This document shows positions 9,671 through 19,745 of a stretch of DNA of 64,000 nucleotides, piece after piece (within the stretch, counting starts at the first letter, position 1; the number at the start of each line of letters is the position of its first letter). Source of the DNA: Pycnococcus provasolii. Its lineage: Eukaryota > Chlorophyta > Pseudoscourfieldiophyceae > Pseudoscourfieldiales. Under the pieces are notes generated by a model. The model worked only from the letters and a program-made list of their open reading frames with translations, was not told the origin of the DNA and searched no databases. The stretch spans positions 248,001 through 312,000 of the forward strand of contig CP150587.1 of NCBI GenBank assembly GCA_049487715.1. The letters are read 5' to 3'. A program made the position numbers and the translations under genes.

Positions 9671-9690
9671 TTTCACCGACCGAATGGCCA
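9668..9690. repeat. Split direct repeat B1 (inner)
   Basis: A 23-bp copy of the B2 sequence abutting A2 on the recombinase side. Together with A2 and B2 it forms the 3' terminal array of the YR element. Confidence 0.7.
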
Positions 9691-9789
9691 GAGTATGAAT
9701 GCGGCGCGCGCGTTAACGCGGCGCGCCGGGCGGCACCACGGAAGGCATGAGCCACCCAAAGAAATGTGCTCCACGCGCATCTGACGCAA

Positions 9790-10714
9790 GCCAGCGGGTC
9801 GATGTAATCATGTGCAACGCCGCTGGCGACACTCCAGCCACCGTACGCGCAGATGGATTCGTATCGGACATGCAATGCAAATGCACATGTCGCCGCGCCC
9901 TTGCGCAGGCTGTGCCACGAGTAGTACGTACCCCGTGGTGCCGTCACCTCGGCTCCGCACGCGCGCTAGCTGGCGGTTGGGCTGCCTAGCCCGCTCGCCT
10001 GCCAGCGCGAAGCACGGCGATACCTCGCGGACCGCGCCACGCAAACGTCGAAAGCGCGCGAGGACCGCCCGCACACGCGGGAATGCGTGCTCGCCAAATT
10101 CAAAGACGCGTAGCGATGGCGTTCGCCTGCTGCGCCCTTTGAAAAAGCGCTCGATGACAGTGAGGCGTGCATTGGTGTCGTCCAGCACCACATCACGCTC
10201 GATCACCGCTTTTGCCGTGGATGCTCGCGCAAAAAGCACGAATGCAAAAGAACTGCTCCACAATCCGCCAGGAGCGACACATTCGTCGTCGTCTCTCCAG
10301 CTCCAGGATCTGGTAGAGGACGCTGATGGGCAGGTACGTTCGCTGCGGTGTATCAGAGAGCATCTCCGCCTGCTCCGCACGGATTCCTCGCCTTACTTGC
10401 TTGACGAGGTTGGCGCCTCCCGGCGTCTCCAGATGAAACTCACGATGCACGTGGTTGATCGCGGCAACGATCTGCTTGTATGACTTGGCTGATGCGCCCT
10501 TGCGTGTGTTGCGATACTTTTGCGCCAACACAGCAAGATACATGGCCACCGTCTCCGGCGTGGCTGGCAGCGCGCTCCGCCCCGCGCGATCGCAGTAAGC
10601 GGCAAACGCTTCCCAGCGTGCATCGTAGCGCACCCGGGTGCCCTCTGTATTGGCCTCCCGCCAGTACGCCAGCGTAGCAAGCCCCGCCTTGGATGTGCCC
10701 AAAGCCGTGCGCAT
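9790..10714 (-). pseudogene. Tyrosine recombinase of the YR retrotransposon, frameshifted
   Basis: The N-terminal core-binding (SAM-like) domain begins near the ATG at 10714: GLATLAYWREANTEG, then YDARWEAFAAYCDRAGR and ETVAMYLAVLAQKYR. The catalytic domain continues in a second frame from about 10290, with AFVLFARAST (candidate catalytic Arg) and ERDVVLDD. It then moves to a third frame from about 10000, with the H-x-x-R box in WHSLRKGAATCAF and the candidate nucleophile tyrosine in HDYIDP. The domain therefore needs at least two frame changes and is broken as it stands. YR enzymes integrate the circular cDNA of DIRS/PAT/Ngaro elements by strand exchange, without a DDE integrase. The recombinase lies directly upstream of the B1-A2-B2 repeats, as in Ngaro/PAT elements. 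Confidence 0.8.
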
Positions 10715-10791
10715 GCGTCTCACCGCCACCGCACGCCAATTGGCTGTGGCGCGCACCTGCGACACCACTTCACGCGCCCTCGCTGGAGCGC

Positions 10792-12396
10792 TCAGATGCA
10801 ACCAGGCTGGTCGGGCCCGACCCGGCAAACGATGACGTTCCAGGGCCTGGTCGCGCTGGAAACGCACGTACCCAGCTCGATTGCCGTCCATGGCAGAACC
10901 ATGGATGCCGTCGTCAGCGCCATAAGCGGCGCGAACCACATCGCCCCCGGCCAATACGGCACGACGACCGTGGCCGACACCGCCGGATCCTGCTGCAATA
11001 GCCGGATCACGGCGCTGATTTGATTGGGCGGCGGTCTCGCAAAATTGACCTCCCGCCGCCACGTGGTGGTGAATGCGCCCACGCCCTCCGCCTGAGGCTC
11101 GCAGTGCCGAATGGTGTAGTATCTCGGCGCGACTGCCCCTGCGAATGTCGCGAACCGGTCGACGGTGTGACGCCGTTGCCACTTGTCCTCGACGTACGAG
11201 ATGAACGACCGCCTGAGCGGACGCAAAAGCGGATGCACCCGCTCTCGCGAAAGCGCGTCCGCGAGTACATTCGCCTCGGATCGGATGTACTCCACATCCT
11301 GCAGCTGAATGCCGTTCGCGTCCAGCAACCACCACAGTTTGCGCATCTCGCGCATGATCTTCGGTGATTTTGATGTCGACGACGCGAGGATGCCTACGAC
11401 GCCCATATTGTCCTCGTGCAATCGCACGACTCTGCCTCGGAGGAAGTGGACGAACGTTTCGATCGTGAAACGCACCGCCTTCAATTCCAGCAGCGTAATG
11501 TGCTGTTCCGCCTGTGCCGGCGTCCACGCGCCCCGCGCTGTGTGTTTTCCGTTCAAAGCGCCGCCCCAGCCATGTTGCGTGCCTCCTGCTGCATCGCAGT
11601 GAAGGATCGCTTGCGTCGGACGCTTCCAGATTGCAGCGCCGTTCCACTTGTGTTCGTAGTGGAAGGCGTTCCACCAGCTGAGGTCCCTCAGAGCTTGTCG
11701 ATCTAATCGACAGTTTCCTTCCCACGAACTTCGCGTCTCGAGCGCGACGTAGATCGAGCGGAGGAAAAATCGCGCGGGCTCCACTGCCAGAAGACATGCG
11801 TTGGCAAGCCCCGCGAAAGATGCGAGCTCCTTCGCCGGTACCCATCGCTGGTGACGCGTCGCTCTGCAGATGAGGTCTTTGGCTTGTGCACGCAATTGCG
11901 CGCACCTCTTCTTGGTGACTCGGAATCGCCCTGACTCGAGGTCGACATCCATACCCAAGTGCACGAGCTGCTGTACCGGCTCCGGCGTGAACTTGGTCGG
12001 ATGTTTTTGTACGCCGAGGCGAAGAAACAAGTCGTCGACCTGTCGCATCGCCTGTAGCGCCTCTTCCCGCGTAGGAGCGAGGAAGAGAAAATCGTCCACG
12101 TACGCCAGGATACGTAGACGATGTTGGTCTTGCGGCGCTTTGAGCTGCCGTTGCAAGATCCGCGGTAGTGCTCCAGATTTTCGCAGTTCGCGCACCTTCC
12201 GCAGCTCCTCCGCTAGCTCCGGTGCCCGGAGATGTCGTACCACGACGCGCATGAGGTGTACAAAATAATACGCACTGTGCTGCCATCCCATTGGCAAGCC
12301 CACGCATGTTATGTACTGTATCTCTCCTGCTATGACCACGCTGAATGTCATAAAATGCTCCTCCGATTCCTGCAGGCGTAGATGATAATAACCATC
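10792..12396 (-). pseudogene. YR-element reverse transcriptase/RNase H, 5' truncated (left copy)
   Basis: From about 12396 the frame shows KVDGYYHLRLQESEEHF, GLPMGWQHSAYYFVHLM and the catalytic AYVDDFLFLAP of a DIRS-group reverse transcriptase. RNase H follows, with AILHCDAAGG, ITLLELKAV, LHEDNMGVV and SEANVLADALSRER. The frame ends at the TGA at 10792, 78 bp before the recombinase ATG. The N-terminal fingers are missing because the sequence joins copia DNA at 12396. The open frame runs on into copia sequence upstream, so an automatic call here would be chimeric. It differs from the right copy (23121 onward) by only a handful of substitutions over 900 bp. Confidence 0.85.
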
Positions 12397-13650
12397 GACC
12401 TTGCACGTCAGAAACATGCGAACCACACCGGCGTCGGATTCACAGCAGTCGTACCAGATTGGGACCATCTCGACGTCACAGGATGGACCACCATGCGCAC
12501 AATTGCCGCCGGAACTCACTTGTTCCAACATCCGAATGGCGCGCCCGCTGGAGCCCTCAAGTGGCCGGTGTTGATCCTCCGCCTCGACCCGATGCTTGGT
12601 GACGCCACAGTTGGCGTGGAACCTCATCACGATATGGAGTACGGACTACCTGGAGATCGCGCCGCATGCAAGTCGCATGTCCACCTGACAGTTCGCGAAC
12701 AGACTAACCTGATCACGCACTGCAAGCACGGCCACAAGGGGCCGGCAGTTCTGGAGGAGATGCTTCGGCAGGGACTAATATCGAAGAAAGAATATTACCC
12801 TAATGCGGCCATCCCGTACTGCGAGGCGTGTGCGACTGGAGGAATGCGCAAGCGCGATGATCGCATTCGGCACCACGAACATGTTTCACCTCAGCCCGCG
12901 CCAGGGGAAGTGCTCGTAGTCGACCACATTCCACTCTCGACGCCGGGCATCGATGGGATCACTGGGCTGCTCATCACGGTCGACAAATGTACGCGGTACA
13001 TCATCGCGCGACTGCTGAAGTCCCCGGACGATATGGAGACGGCATTCCAGGAGGCGGTGGCCTTTTGGCATGCACGACGCCGCACGGTTCGCGTCATCAA
13101 ATCCGACCGCGGCAGCAACTTGATAAGCGCCAAGCTTAAGACATGGTTTGGCGCCAACAAGATCGACACCCAGCCCACTGCCGCCGATGACCACCACCAG
13201 GTGGGCACGGCCGAGAAGGCCGTCGACCTCATCAAGACGCTCGCCAGTGTGTGGATGCAGCAGCACAAGCTAGACGCGAAGTTCTACGCTTACGCGCTCG
13301 CCCACGCCGCGCAGGTGATCAACCGCACGCCGATGAAAACGATTGACTGGCGCGTGCCTTTCAAGCTCGCAACCGGCGCGATGCCTGATCTCACCTGCTC
13401 CGGCGTATTCGGCACTCGGTGTTTTTCGCACGTCAGCTCGAGCTCAAGGCCGCACAAACTGGCACCGCGCGCCACCGAAGGGGTTTACCTAGGCTTCGAC
13501 CCGGAACGGCACGGCGCAACTGAACCCGGGCACATCCTTCTGCGCACGGAAACGGGGCAAATTGTCAGCTCGCGGAGCGTCAGCTTCGATCATACGACAA
13601 TCATTGTCGCCTCCCGACGCAGCCGTACGTATGCAATCGAGGGACATGCC
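12397..13650 (+). pseudogene. copia-1 integrase (partial polyprotein, frameshifted at its end)
   Basis: The zinc-binding HHCC region is visible as THCKHGH followed by YCEAC. The DDE core is VVDHIPLSTPG (first Asp), IKSDRGSNLIS (second Asp) and HHQVGTAEKAVDL (Glu). The C-terminal GKGY-like region is near RATEGVYLGFDPERHG. The frame leaves the polyprotein at about 13640, where copia-1 has one extra base relative to copia-2. RT therefore continues in another frame. The 5' part is missing with the rest of gag and protease. Confidence 0.85.
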
Positions 13651-15262
13651 CGGATATGGCAGTTCCTCGGCGCCGCTGAAAGACCCGCGCAATCGTGCAG
13701 AGATGTTGCGCGGCCCCCACGCTGCCGATTTCGTCCGTGGCGAAATGGAGGAGATCACATCACTTTGGGAACTCGGATGCTGGTCGCGGCGTCAGCTTGC
13801 TGACTTGCCACCCAACGCCGAGATTCTGCCTACCACTTGGTCCTATAGATACAAGCTGGATCCGGTCACTGGTGAAGTCAAGCGATTCAAGTCGCGATTC
13901 TGCGTGCGAGGCGATCGTGAACGTGAAGTTCACGTCCGATTCTCGGCACAAATCGCTCTTAACATCTTGCGCATGTGTATTGCGCTTCACGGAGCTGGCG
14001 TCTTCCCTTATATGAGCTGCTTCGATGTCGGAAATGCCTATGCCAACACTCCCCAGACGCGTGTGGTTTATATCCGTCAACCGCCTGGCTATGACGACGG
14101 AACTGGCGATGTCTTCGAGCTCCATCGAGCGTTATATGGGCAATCCGACGCCGGCCGGCAATTTTGGTTGCATCTGGAGTCCGTGCTCCGAGACGCTGGA
14201 TATGCGCAATCGGCCGCTGATCCCTGCTTGTTTTTCAAAGGGAATTTCCCTGCCGGAACTCTTATCTGCTTAGCTACTTACGTCGACGACATCAGCGTAT
14301 TCGCACAGCGCTCCGCCGATGTGGAGGAGGCGTATACGTCGTTGCATGCTGCTTTTGATAAGCTCACGCGGCAGGACGGTGACGAGCTGACCCAAATCAT
14401 CGGTATGCAGCTCAGCCGCTCGTCATCTGGAGTGCGTGTCCACCAGACGGCATACGCTCAACGCATCTTGGACACGTTCCCCGACGTCACCGGCTCATTC
14501 GCCACGCCTACGCGCAGCGAACCGCCGCCAACGCCGTCTCCCTTGCTCTCTGACGTTCAAGCTGGCCAATTTCGCAAGGCCGTGGGCATGCTGCTCTACC
14601 TGGTCAATCTCAGCCGCCCGGATCTTGCATATGCCACGCGAGCGGCCGCTCAAGGCATGGCTCGCCCCACCGCAGCTGATTGGCAACAAGTTGAGCGCAT
14701 CCTTGGCTACTTGCGCACAACTGTCAATTACGGGCTGTTCTATCCTGCTATGCCTGGCATCCCCAACATGCGTGCCTATGTGGACGCTGACTTTGCCGGA
14801 GAGGTCGACCGCAAATCGATTTCTGGTATGTTGGGCGCATTTGGACAGCAAGGCGCGTTCATGTGGAAGTCCACGAAGCAGCACCTTACTGCCAAGTCTA
14901 GCACGGAGGCAGAACTCATTGCTCTCGCCGACAACTGTTCATCCATCATCGTCGCAAGGCGTGCGCTTGGAGAATTGGGCATCATCGTCCCTGGACCGAC
15001 GGTTATATATGAGGACAATACAGCCGCCATCACGATCTTGCGCGATATTGTTTACAGCGGACGCACCAAACATATCGACGTTCGTCTGCAATACGTACGC
15101 GATCAGGTACGACGTTTGGTGTTGGAGTTGCGCTACATCGACACTAAGGATCAGTTGGCCGACCTTCTCACGAAGGGGCTATCGCGCGACGATTTCTGCA
15201 AGTTGCGTGACAGGACACTGTGCAGGGAGCTGGCACCCCGAGACCCTGCTCGGGAGGAGTGA
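13640..15262 (+). CDS. copia-1 reverse transcriptase/RNase H (RVT_2 type)
   Basis: A continuous frame containing the copia RT blocks: LPTTWSYRYKLDPVTGEVKR, RFCVRGDRE, FDVGNAYANTP, YIRQPPGYDD, LHRALYGQSDAGRQFW and the catalytic ATYVDDISVFA. RNase H follows, with RAYVDADFAGEVDRKS, TAKSSTEAELIAL, VIYEDNTAAI and TKHIDVRLQYVRDQ. The stop codon TGA at 15260-15262 is the first three bases of the LTR. A short polypurine tract, GGGAGGAG, immediately precedes it. It is the better preserved RT of the two copia copies. It starts inside a polyprotein, so it has no own initiation codon of certain use. Confidence 0.85.
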   Translation, partial: RDMPGYGSSSAPLKDPRNRAEMLRGPHAADFVRGEMEEITSLWELGCWSRRQLADLPPNAEILPTTWSYRYKLDPVTGEVKRFKSRFCVRGDREREVHVRFSAQIALNILRMCIALHGAGVFPYMSCFDVGNAYANTPQTRVVYIRQPPGYDDGTGDVFELHRALYGQSDAGRQFWLHLESVLRDAGYAQSAADPCLFFKGNFPAGTLICLATYVDDISVFAQRSADVEEAYTSLHAAFDKLTRQDGDELTQIIGMQLSRSSSGVRVHQTAYAQRILDTFPDVTGSFATPTRSEPPPTPSPLLSDVQAGQFRKAVGMLLYLVNLSRPDLAYATRAAAQGMARPTAADWQQVERILGYLRTTVNYGLFYPAMPGIPNMRAYVDADFAGEVDRKSISGMLGAFGQQGAFMWKSTKQHLTAKSSTEAELIALADNCSSIIVARRALGELGIIVPGPTVIYEDNTAAITILRDIVYSGRTKHIDVRLQYVRDQVRRLVLELRYIDTKDQLADLLTKGLSRDDFCKLRDRTLCRELAPRDPAREE

Positions 15263-15788
15263 GCGAGGGCGTTTGGTTCTCGCAGGTTCTGATTTGGGGT
15301 TTCTAGGATTAGGGTTTTGTTTAGGGTTAGGGTTGGATCTAGGGTTAGGTCTAGGGTTACGTTTAGGGTTTCTGGGTGAGTTTGGTTTCGGAGTTCCGCC
15401 ACGTGGGTTTGTAACATGGTGTGAAGGAGTGGCGGCTCCCGGACGCTGGATTTGTCTGTGGGGACATAGATTGAGTTGGTTTTGGATGAGATTTGATTGA
15501 GGGCCTTATCACCACGTCTACGGTGGTGAAGAGGTGTCTCTTGAGGCCCTCGGACGGCCCAGAGGCATCCTGTAGGCGAGCCACTAAATGGGCTCGTCCG
15601 ATGAACCTTGTAAACGATTCATTCCTTTTCTTCTGTCTACTCGATTCGTAGTCAGAGGGGAGTTCAAGTCTTAATTAGTGGCGGCCACTCACAGTGGTTA
15701 TCACTACTCTACACCGACTCCAGTGTGCCTTGTATTTAAGGTCACTTAAGGTGGCACGGCTGTTGTTGGAGTACTTGGGTTTCAGTCA
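15260..15788 (+). repeat. copia-1 3' LTR (529 bp)
   Basis: It begins TGAGCGAGG and ends TTTCAGTCA (TG...CA ends), the same length as both LTRs of copia-2. I see one substitution relative to them, a C/T difference near 15413. The first 120 bp carry AGGGTT/TTTAGGG-like units. Confidence 0.9.
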
Positions 15789-15958
15789 CCGTGGGCGCAG
15801 CGGGTTTGTCCGTAAAACGTACCTGCTTCTCCGCCGTCGGGGGGGCTGGTGCCGGAGGAGGCACCTTCTTTACTGGCACTGCCGGCTTGTCGCCGCGCCC
15901 GCGGAGCGCAGCCGTCGGCGCGTTTTGCACCTTGGGATTCTTCCCCGCGCCCGCTCCC
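15789..15958 (-). pseudogene. YR-element gag fragment (170 bp)
   Basis: It corresponds base for base to 24845-25014, the proline/lysine-rich middle of gag. One side abuts the copia-1 LTR, meaning copia-1 had inserted into this gag. The other side is fused at 15958/15959 to the RT-recombinase boundary of another copy. It is direct evidence for a second, mostly deleted YR-element copy. Confidence 0.8.
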
Positions 15959-16665
15959 CCACTTCACGCGCCCTCGCTGGAGCGCTCAGATGCAACCAGG
16001 CTGGTCGGGCCCGACCCGGCAAACGATGACGTTCCAGGGCCTGGTCGCGCTGGAAACGCACGTACCCAGCTCGATTGCCGTCCATGGCAGAACCATGGAT
16101 GCCGTCGTCAGCGCCATAAGCGGCGCGAACCACATCGCCCCCGGCCAATACGGCACGACGACCGTGGCCGACACCGCCGGATCCTGCTGCAATAGCCGGA
16201 TCACGGCGCTGATTTGATTGGGCGGCGGTCTCGCAAAATTGACCTCCCGCCGCCACGTGGTGGTGAATGCGCCCACGCCCTCCGCCTGAGGCTCGCAGTG
16301 CCGAATGGTGTAGTATCTCGGCGCGACTGCCCCTGCGAATGTCGCGAACCGGTCGACGGTGTGACGCCGTTGCCACTTGTCCTCGACGTACGAGATGAAC
16401 GACCGCCTGAGCGGACGCAAAAGCGGATGCACCCGCTCTCGCGAAAGCGCGTCCGCGAGTACATTCGCCTCGGATCGGATGTACTCCACATCCTGCAGCT
16501 GAATGCCGTTCGCGTCCAGCAACCACCACAGTTTGCGCATCTCGCGCATGATCTTCGGTGATTTTGATGTCGACGACGCGAGGATGCCTACGACGCCCAT
16601 ATTGTCCTCGTGCAATCGCACGACTCTGCCTCGGAGGAAGTGGACGAACGTTTCGATCGTGAAAC
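15959..16665 (-). pseudogene. YR-element RNase H 3' portion (right copy, distal to copia-2)
   Basis: Appears identical to 10766-11472 of the left copy. It contains the end of RNase H (LHEDNMGVV, SEANVLADALSRER) and the RT stop. It continues the frame interrupted at 23121 by copia-2. The last five bases (16661-16665, GAAAC) are the target-site duplication. No recombinase follows it; the sequence jumps to gag instead. Confidence 0.85.
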
Positions 16666-17194
16666 TGACTGAAACCCAAGTACTCCAACAACAGCCGTGC
16701 CACCTTAAGTGACCTTAAATACAAGGCACACTGGAGTCGGTGTAGAGTAGTGATAACCACTGTGAGTGGCCGCCACTAATTAAGACTTGAACTCCCCTCT
16801 GACTACGAATCGAGTAGACAGAAGAAAAGGAATGAATCGTTTACAAGGTTCATCGGACGAGCCCATTTAGTGGCTCGCCTACAGGATGCCTCTGGGCCGT
16901 CCGAGGGCCTCAAGAGACACCTCTTCACCACCGTAGACGTGGTGATAAGGCCCTCAATCAAATCTCATCCAAAACCAACTCAATCTATGTCCCCACAGAC
17001 AAATCCAGCGTCCGGGAGCCGCCACTCCTTCACACCATGTCACAAACCCACGTGGCGGAACTCCGAAACCAAACTCACCCAGAAACCCTAAACGTAACCC
17101 TAGACCTAACCCTAGATCCAACCCTAACCCTAAACAAAACCCTAATCCTAGAAACCCCAAATCAGAACCTGCGAGAACCAAACGCCCTCGCTCA
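16666..17194 (-). repeat. copia-2 3' LTR (529 bp)
   Basis: Left boundary TGACTGAAACC, right boundary CCTCGCTCA on the plus strand. It appears identical to 22592-23120. The polypurine tract GGGAGGAG (minus strand, 17195-17202) lies immediately outside. It carries CCCTAA-like units at 17085-17150. Confidence 0.93.
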
Positions 17195-18806
17195 CTCCTC
17201 CCGAGCAGGGTCTCGGGGTGCCAGCTCCCTGCACAGTGTCCTGTCACGCAACTTGCAGAAATCGTCGCGCGATAGCCCCTTCGTGAGAAGGTCGGCCAAC
17301 TGATCCTTAGTGTCGATGTAGCGCAACTCCAACACCAAACGTCGTACCTGATCGCGTACGTATTGCAGACGAACGTCGATATGTTTGGTGCGTCCGCTGT
17401 AAACAATATCGCGCAAGATCGTGATGGCGGCTGTATTGTCCTCATATATAACCGTCGGTCCAGGGACGATGATGCCCAATTCTCCAAGCGCACGCCTTGC
17501 GACGATGATGGATGAACAGTTGTCGGCGAGAGCAATGGTTCTGCCTCCGTGCTAGACTTGGCAGTAAGGTGCTGCTTCGTGGACTTCCACATGAACGCGC
17601 CTTGCTGTCCAAATGCGCCCAACATACCAGAAATCGATTTGCGGTCGACCTCTCCGGCAAAGTCAGCGTCCACATAGGCACGCATGTTGGGATGCCAGGC
17701 ATAGCAGGATAGAACAGCCCGTAATTGACAGTTGTGCGCAAGTAGCCAAGGATGCGCTCAACTTGTTGCCAATCAGCTGCGGTGGGGCGAGCCATGCCTT
17801 GAGCGGCCGCTCGCGTGGCATATGCAAGATCCGGGCGGCTGAGATTGACCAGGTAGAGCAGCATGCCCACGGCCTTGCGAAATTGGCCAGCTTGAACGTC
17901 AGAGAGCAAGGGAGACGGCGTTGGCGGCGGTTCGCTGCGCGTAGGCGTGGCGAATGAGCCGGTGACGTCGGGGAACGTGTCCAAGATGCGTTGAGCGTAT
18001 GCCGTCTGGTGGACACGCACTCCAGATGACGAGCGGCTGAGCTGCATACCGATGATTCGGGTCAGCTCGTCACCGTCCTGCCGCGTGAGCTTATCAAAAG
18101 CAGCATGCAACGACGTATACGCCTCCTCCACATCGGCGGAGCGCTGTGCGAATACGCTGATGTCGTCGACGTAAGTAGCTAAGCAGATAAGAGTTCCGGC
18201 AGGGAAATTCCCTTTGAAAAACAAGCAGGGATCAGCGGCCGATTGCGCATATCCAGCGTCTCGGAGCACGGACTCCAGATGCAACCAAAATTGCCGGCCG
18301 GCGTCGGATTGCCCATATAACGCTCGATGGAGCTCGAAGACATCGCCAGTTCCGTCGTCATAGCCAGGCGGTTGACGGATATAAACCACACGCGTCTGGG
18401 GAGTGTTGGCATAGGCATTTCCGACATCGAAGCAGCTCATATAAGGGAAGACGCCAGCTCCGTGAAGCGCAATACACATGCGCAAGATGTTAAGAGCGAT
18501 TTGTGCCGAGAATCGGACGTGAACTTCACGTTCACGATCGCCTCGCACGCAGAATCGCGACTTGAATCGCTTGACTTCACCAGTGACCGGATCCAGCTTG
18601 TATCTATAGGACCAAGTGGTAGGCAGAATCTCGGCGTTGGGTGGCAAGTCAGCAAGCTGACGCCGCGACCAGCATCCGAGTTCCCAAAGTGATGTGATCT
18701 CCTCCATTTCGCCACGGACGAAATCGGCAGCGTGGGGGCCGCGCAACATCTCTGCACGATTGCGCGGGTCTTTCAGCGGCGCCGAGGAACTGCCATATCC
18801 GGGCAT
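17192..18806 (-). pseudogene. copia-2 reverse transcriptase/RNase H, frameshifted
   Basis: The RT frame is intact from about 18806 through the catalytic ATYVDDISVFA and SRPDLAYATRAAAQG. It changes frame near 17695, where the RNase H start (YVDADFAG in copia-1) is read through, and again near 17535 within the AEL block. The rest of RNase H (VIYEDNTAAI, TKHIDV) lies in another frame down to the stop inside the LTR edge. Relative to copia-1 this needs at least two indels. Confidence 0.8.
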
Positions 18807-19745
18807 GTCCTTGATTGCATACGTACGGCTGCGTCGGGAGGCGACAATGATTGTCGTATGATCGAAGCTGACGCTCCGCGAGCTGACAATTTGCCCCGTT
18901 TCCGTGCGAGAAGGATGTGCCCGGGTTCAGCTGCGCCGTGCCGTTCCGGGTCGAAGCCTAGGTAAACCCCTTCGGTGGCGCGCGGTGCCAGTTTGTGCGG
19001 CCTTGAGCTCGAGCTGACGTGCGAAAAACACCGAGTGCCGAATACGCCGGAGCAGGTGAGATCAGGCATCGCGCCGGTTGCGAGCTTGAAAGGCACGCGC
19101 CAGTCAATCGTTTTCATCGGCGTGCGGTTGATCACCTGCGCGGCGTGGGCGAGCGCGTAAGCGTAGAACTTCGCGTCTAGCTTGTGCTGCCATCACACAC
19201 TGGCGAGCGTCTTAATGAGGTCGACGGCCTTCTCGGCCGTGCCCACCTGGTGGTGGTCATCGGCGGCAGGGTCTGGGTGTCGATCTTGTTGGCGCCAAAC
19301 CATGTCTTAAGCTTGGCGCTTATCAAGTTGCTGCCGCGGTCGGATTTGATGACGCGAACCGTGCGGCGTCGTGCATGCCAAAAGGCCACCGCCTCCTGGA
19401 ATGCCGTCTCCATATCGTCCGGGGACTTCAGCGTCGCGCGATGATGTACCGCGTACATTTGTCGACCGTGATGAGCAAGCCCATCATCGATGCCCGGCGT
19501 CGAGAGTGGAATGTGGTCGACTACGAGCACTTCCCCTGGCGCGGCCGAGGTGAAACATGTTCGAGGTGCCGAATGCGATCATCGCGCTTGCGCATTCCTC
19601 CAGTCGCACACGCCTCGCAGTACGGGATGGCCGCATTAGGGTAATATTCTTTCTTCGATATTAGTCCCTGCCGAAGCATCTCCTCCAGGAACTGCGGCCC
19701 CTTTGGCCGTGCTTGCAGTGCGTGATCAGGTTAGTCTGTCGCGAA
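18773..19745 (-). pseudogene. copia-2 integrase, broken by several indels
   Basis: Fragments match the copia-1 integrase: MLVVDHIPLSTPGID, IKSDRGSNLISAKL and INRTPMKTIDWRVPFKL. They lie in different frames. Differences from copia-1 include a net two-base loss near 19745 that ends the upstream gag frame early, and small indels near 19495, 19435, 19280, 19190 and 18910. A functional integrase cannot be read from this copy. Confidence 0.8.

Larger units (their letters stand above)
12397..15788 (+). mobile_element. Ty1/copia retrotransposon, 5'-truncated (copia-1)
   Basis: It contains the end of the gag-pre-integrase region, integrase, RT-RNase H and one 3' LTR. The 5' LTR, gag and protease are missing. 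The left junction at about 12396/12397 joins it directly to YR-element RT with only 1-2 bp of shared sequence. The right border is the LTR end at 15788, followed at once by YR-element gag sequence. It is an inverted relative of copia-2 across 12397-15788 versus 16666-20034. Confidence 0.85.

Noticed and set aside
10193-12406. 737-codon minus-strand frame covering RT and recombinase start
   Set aside because: Its first two-thirds are off-frame relative to the real RT. Only the last 173 codons (recombinase N-domain) are genuine.
15870-16760. 296-codon frame running from the copia LTR through the RNase H region into gag
   Set aside because: A chimera across nested-element junctions and mostly off-frame; not a gene.
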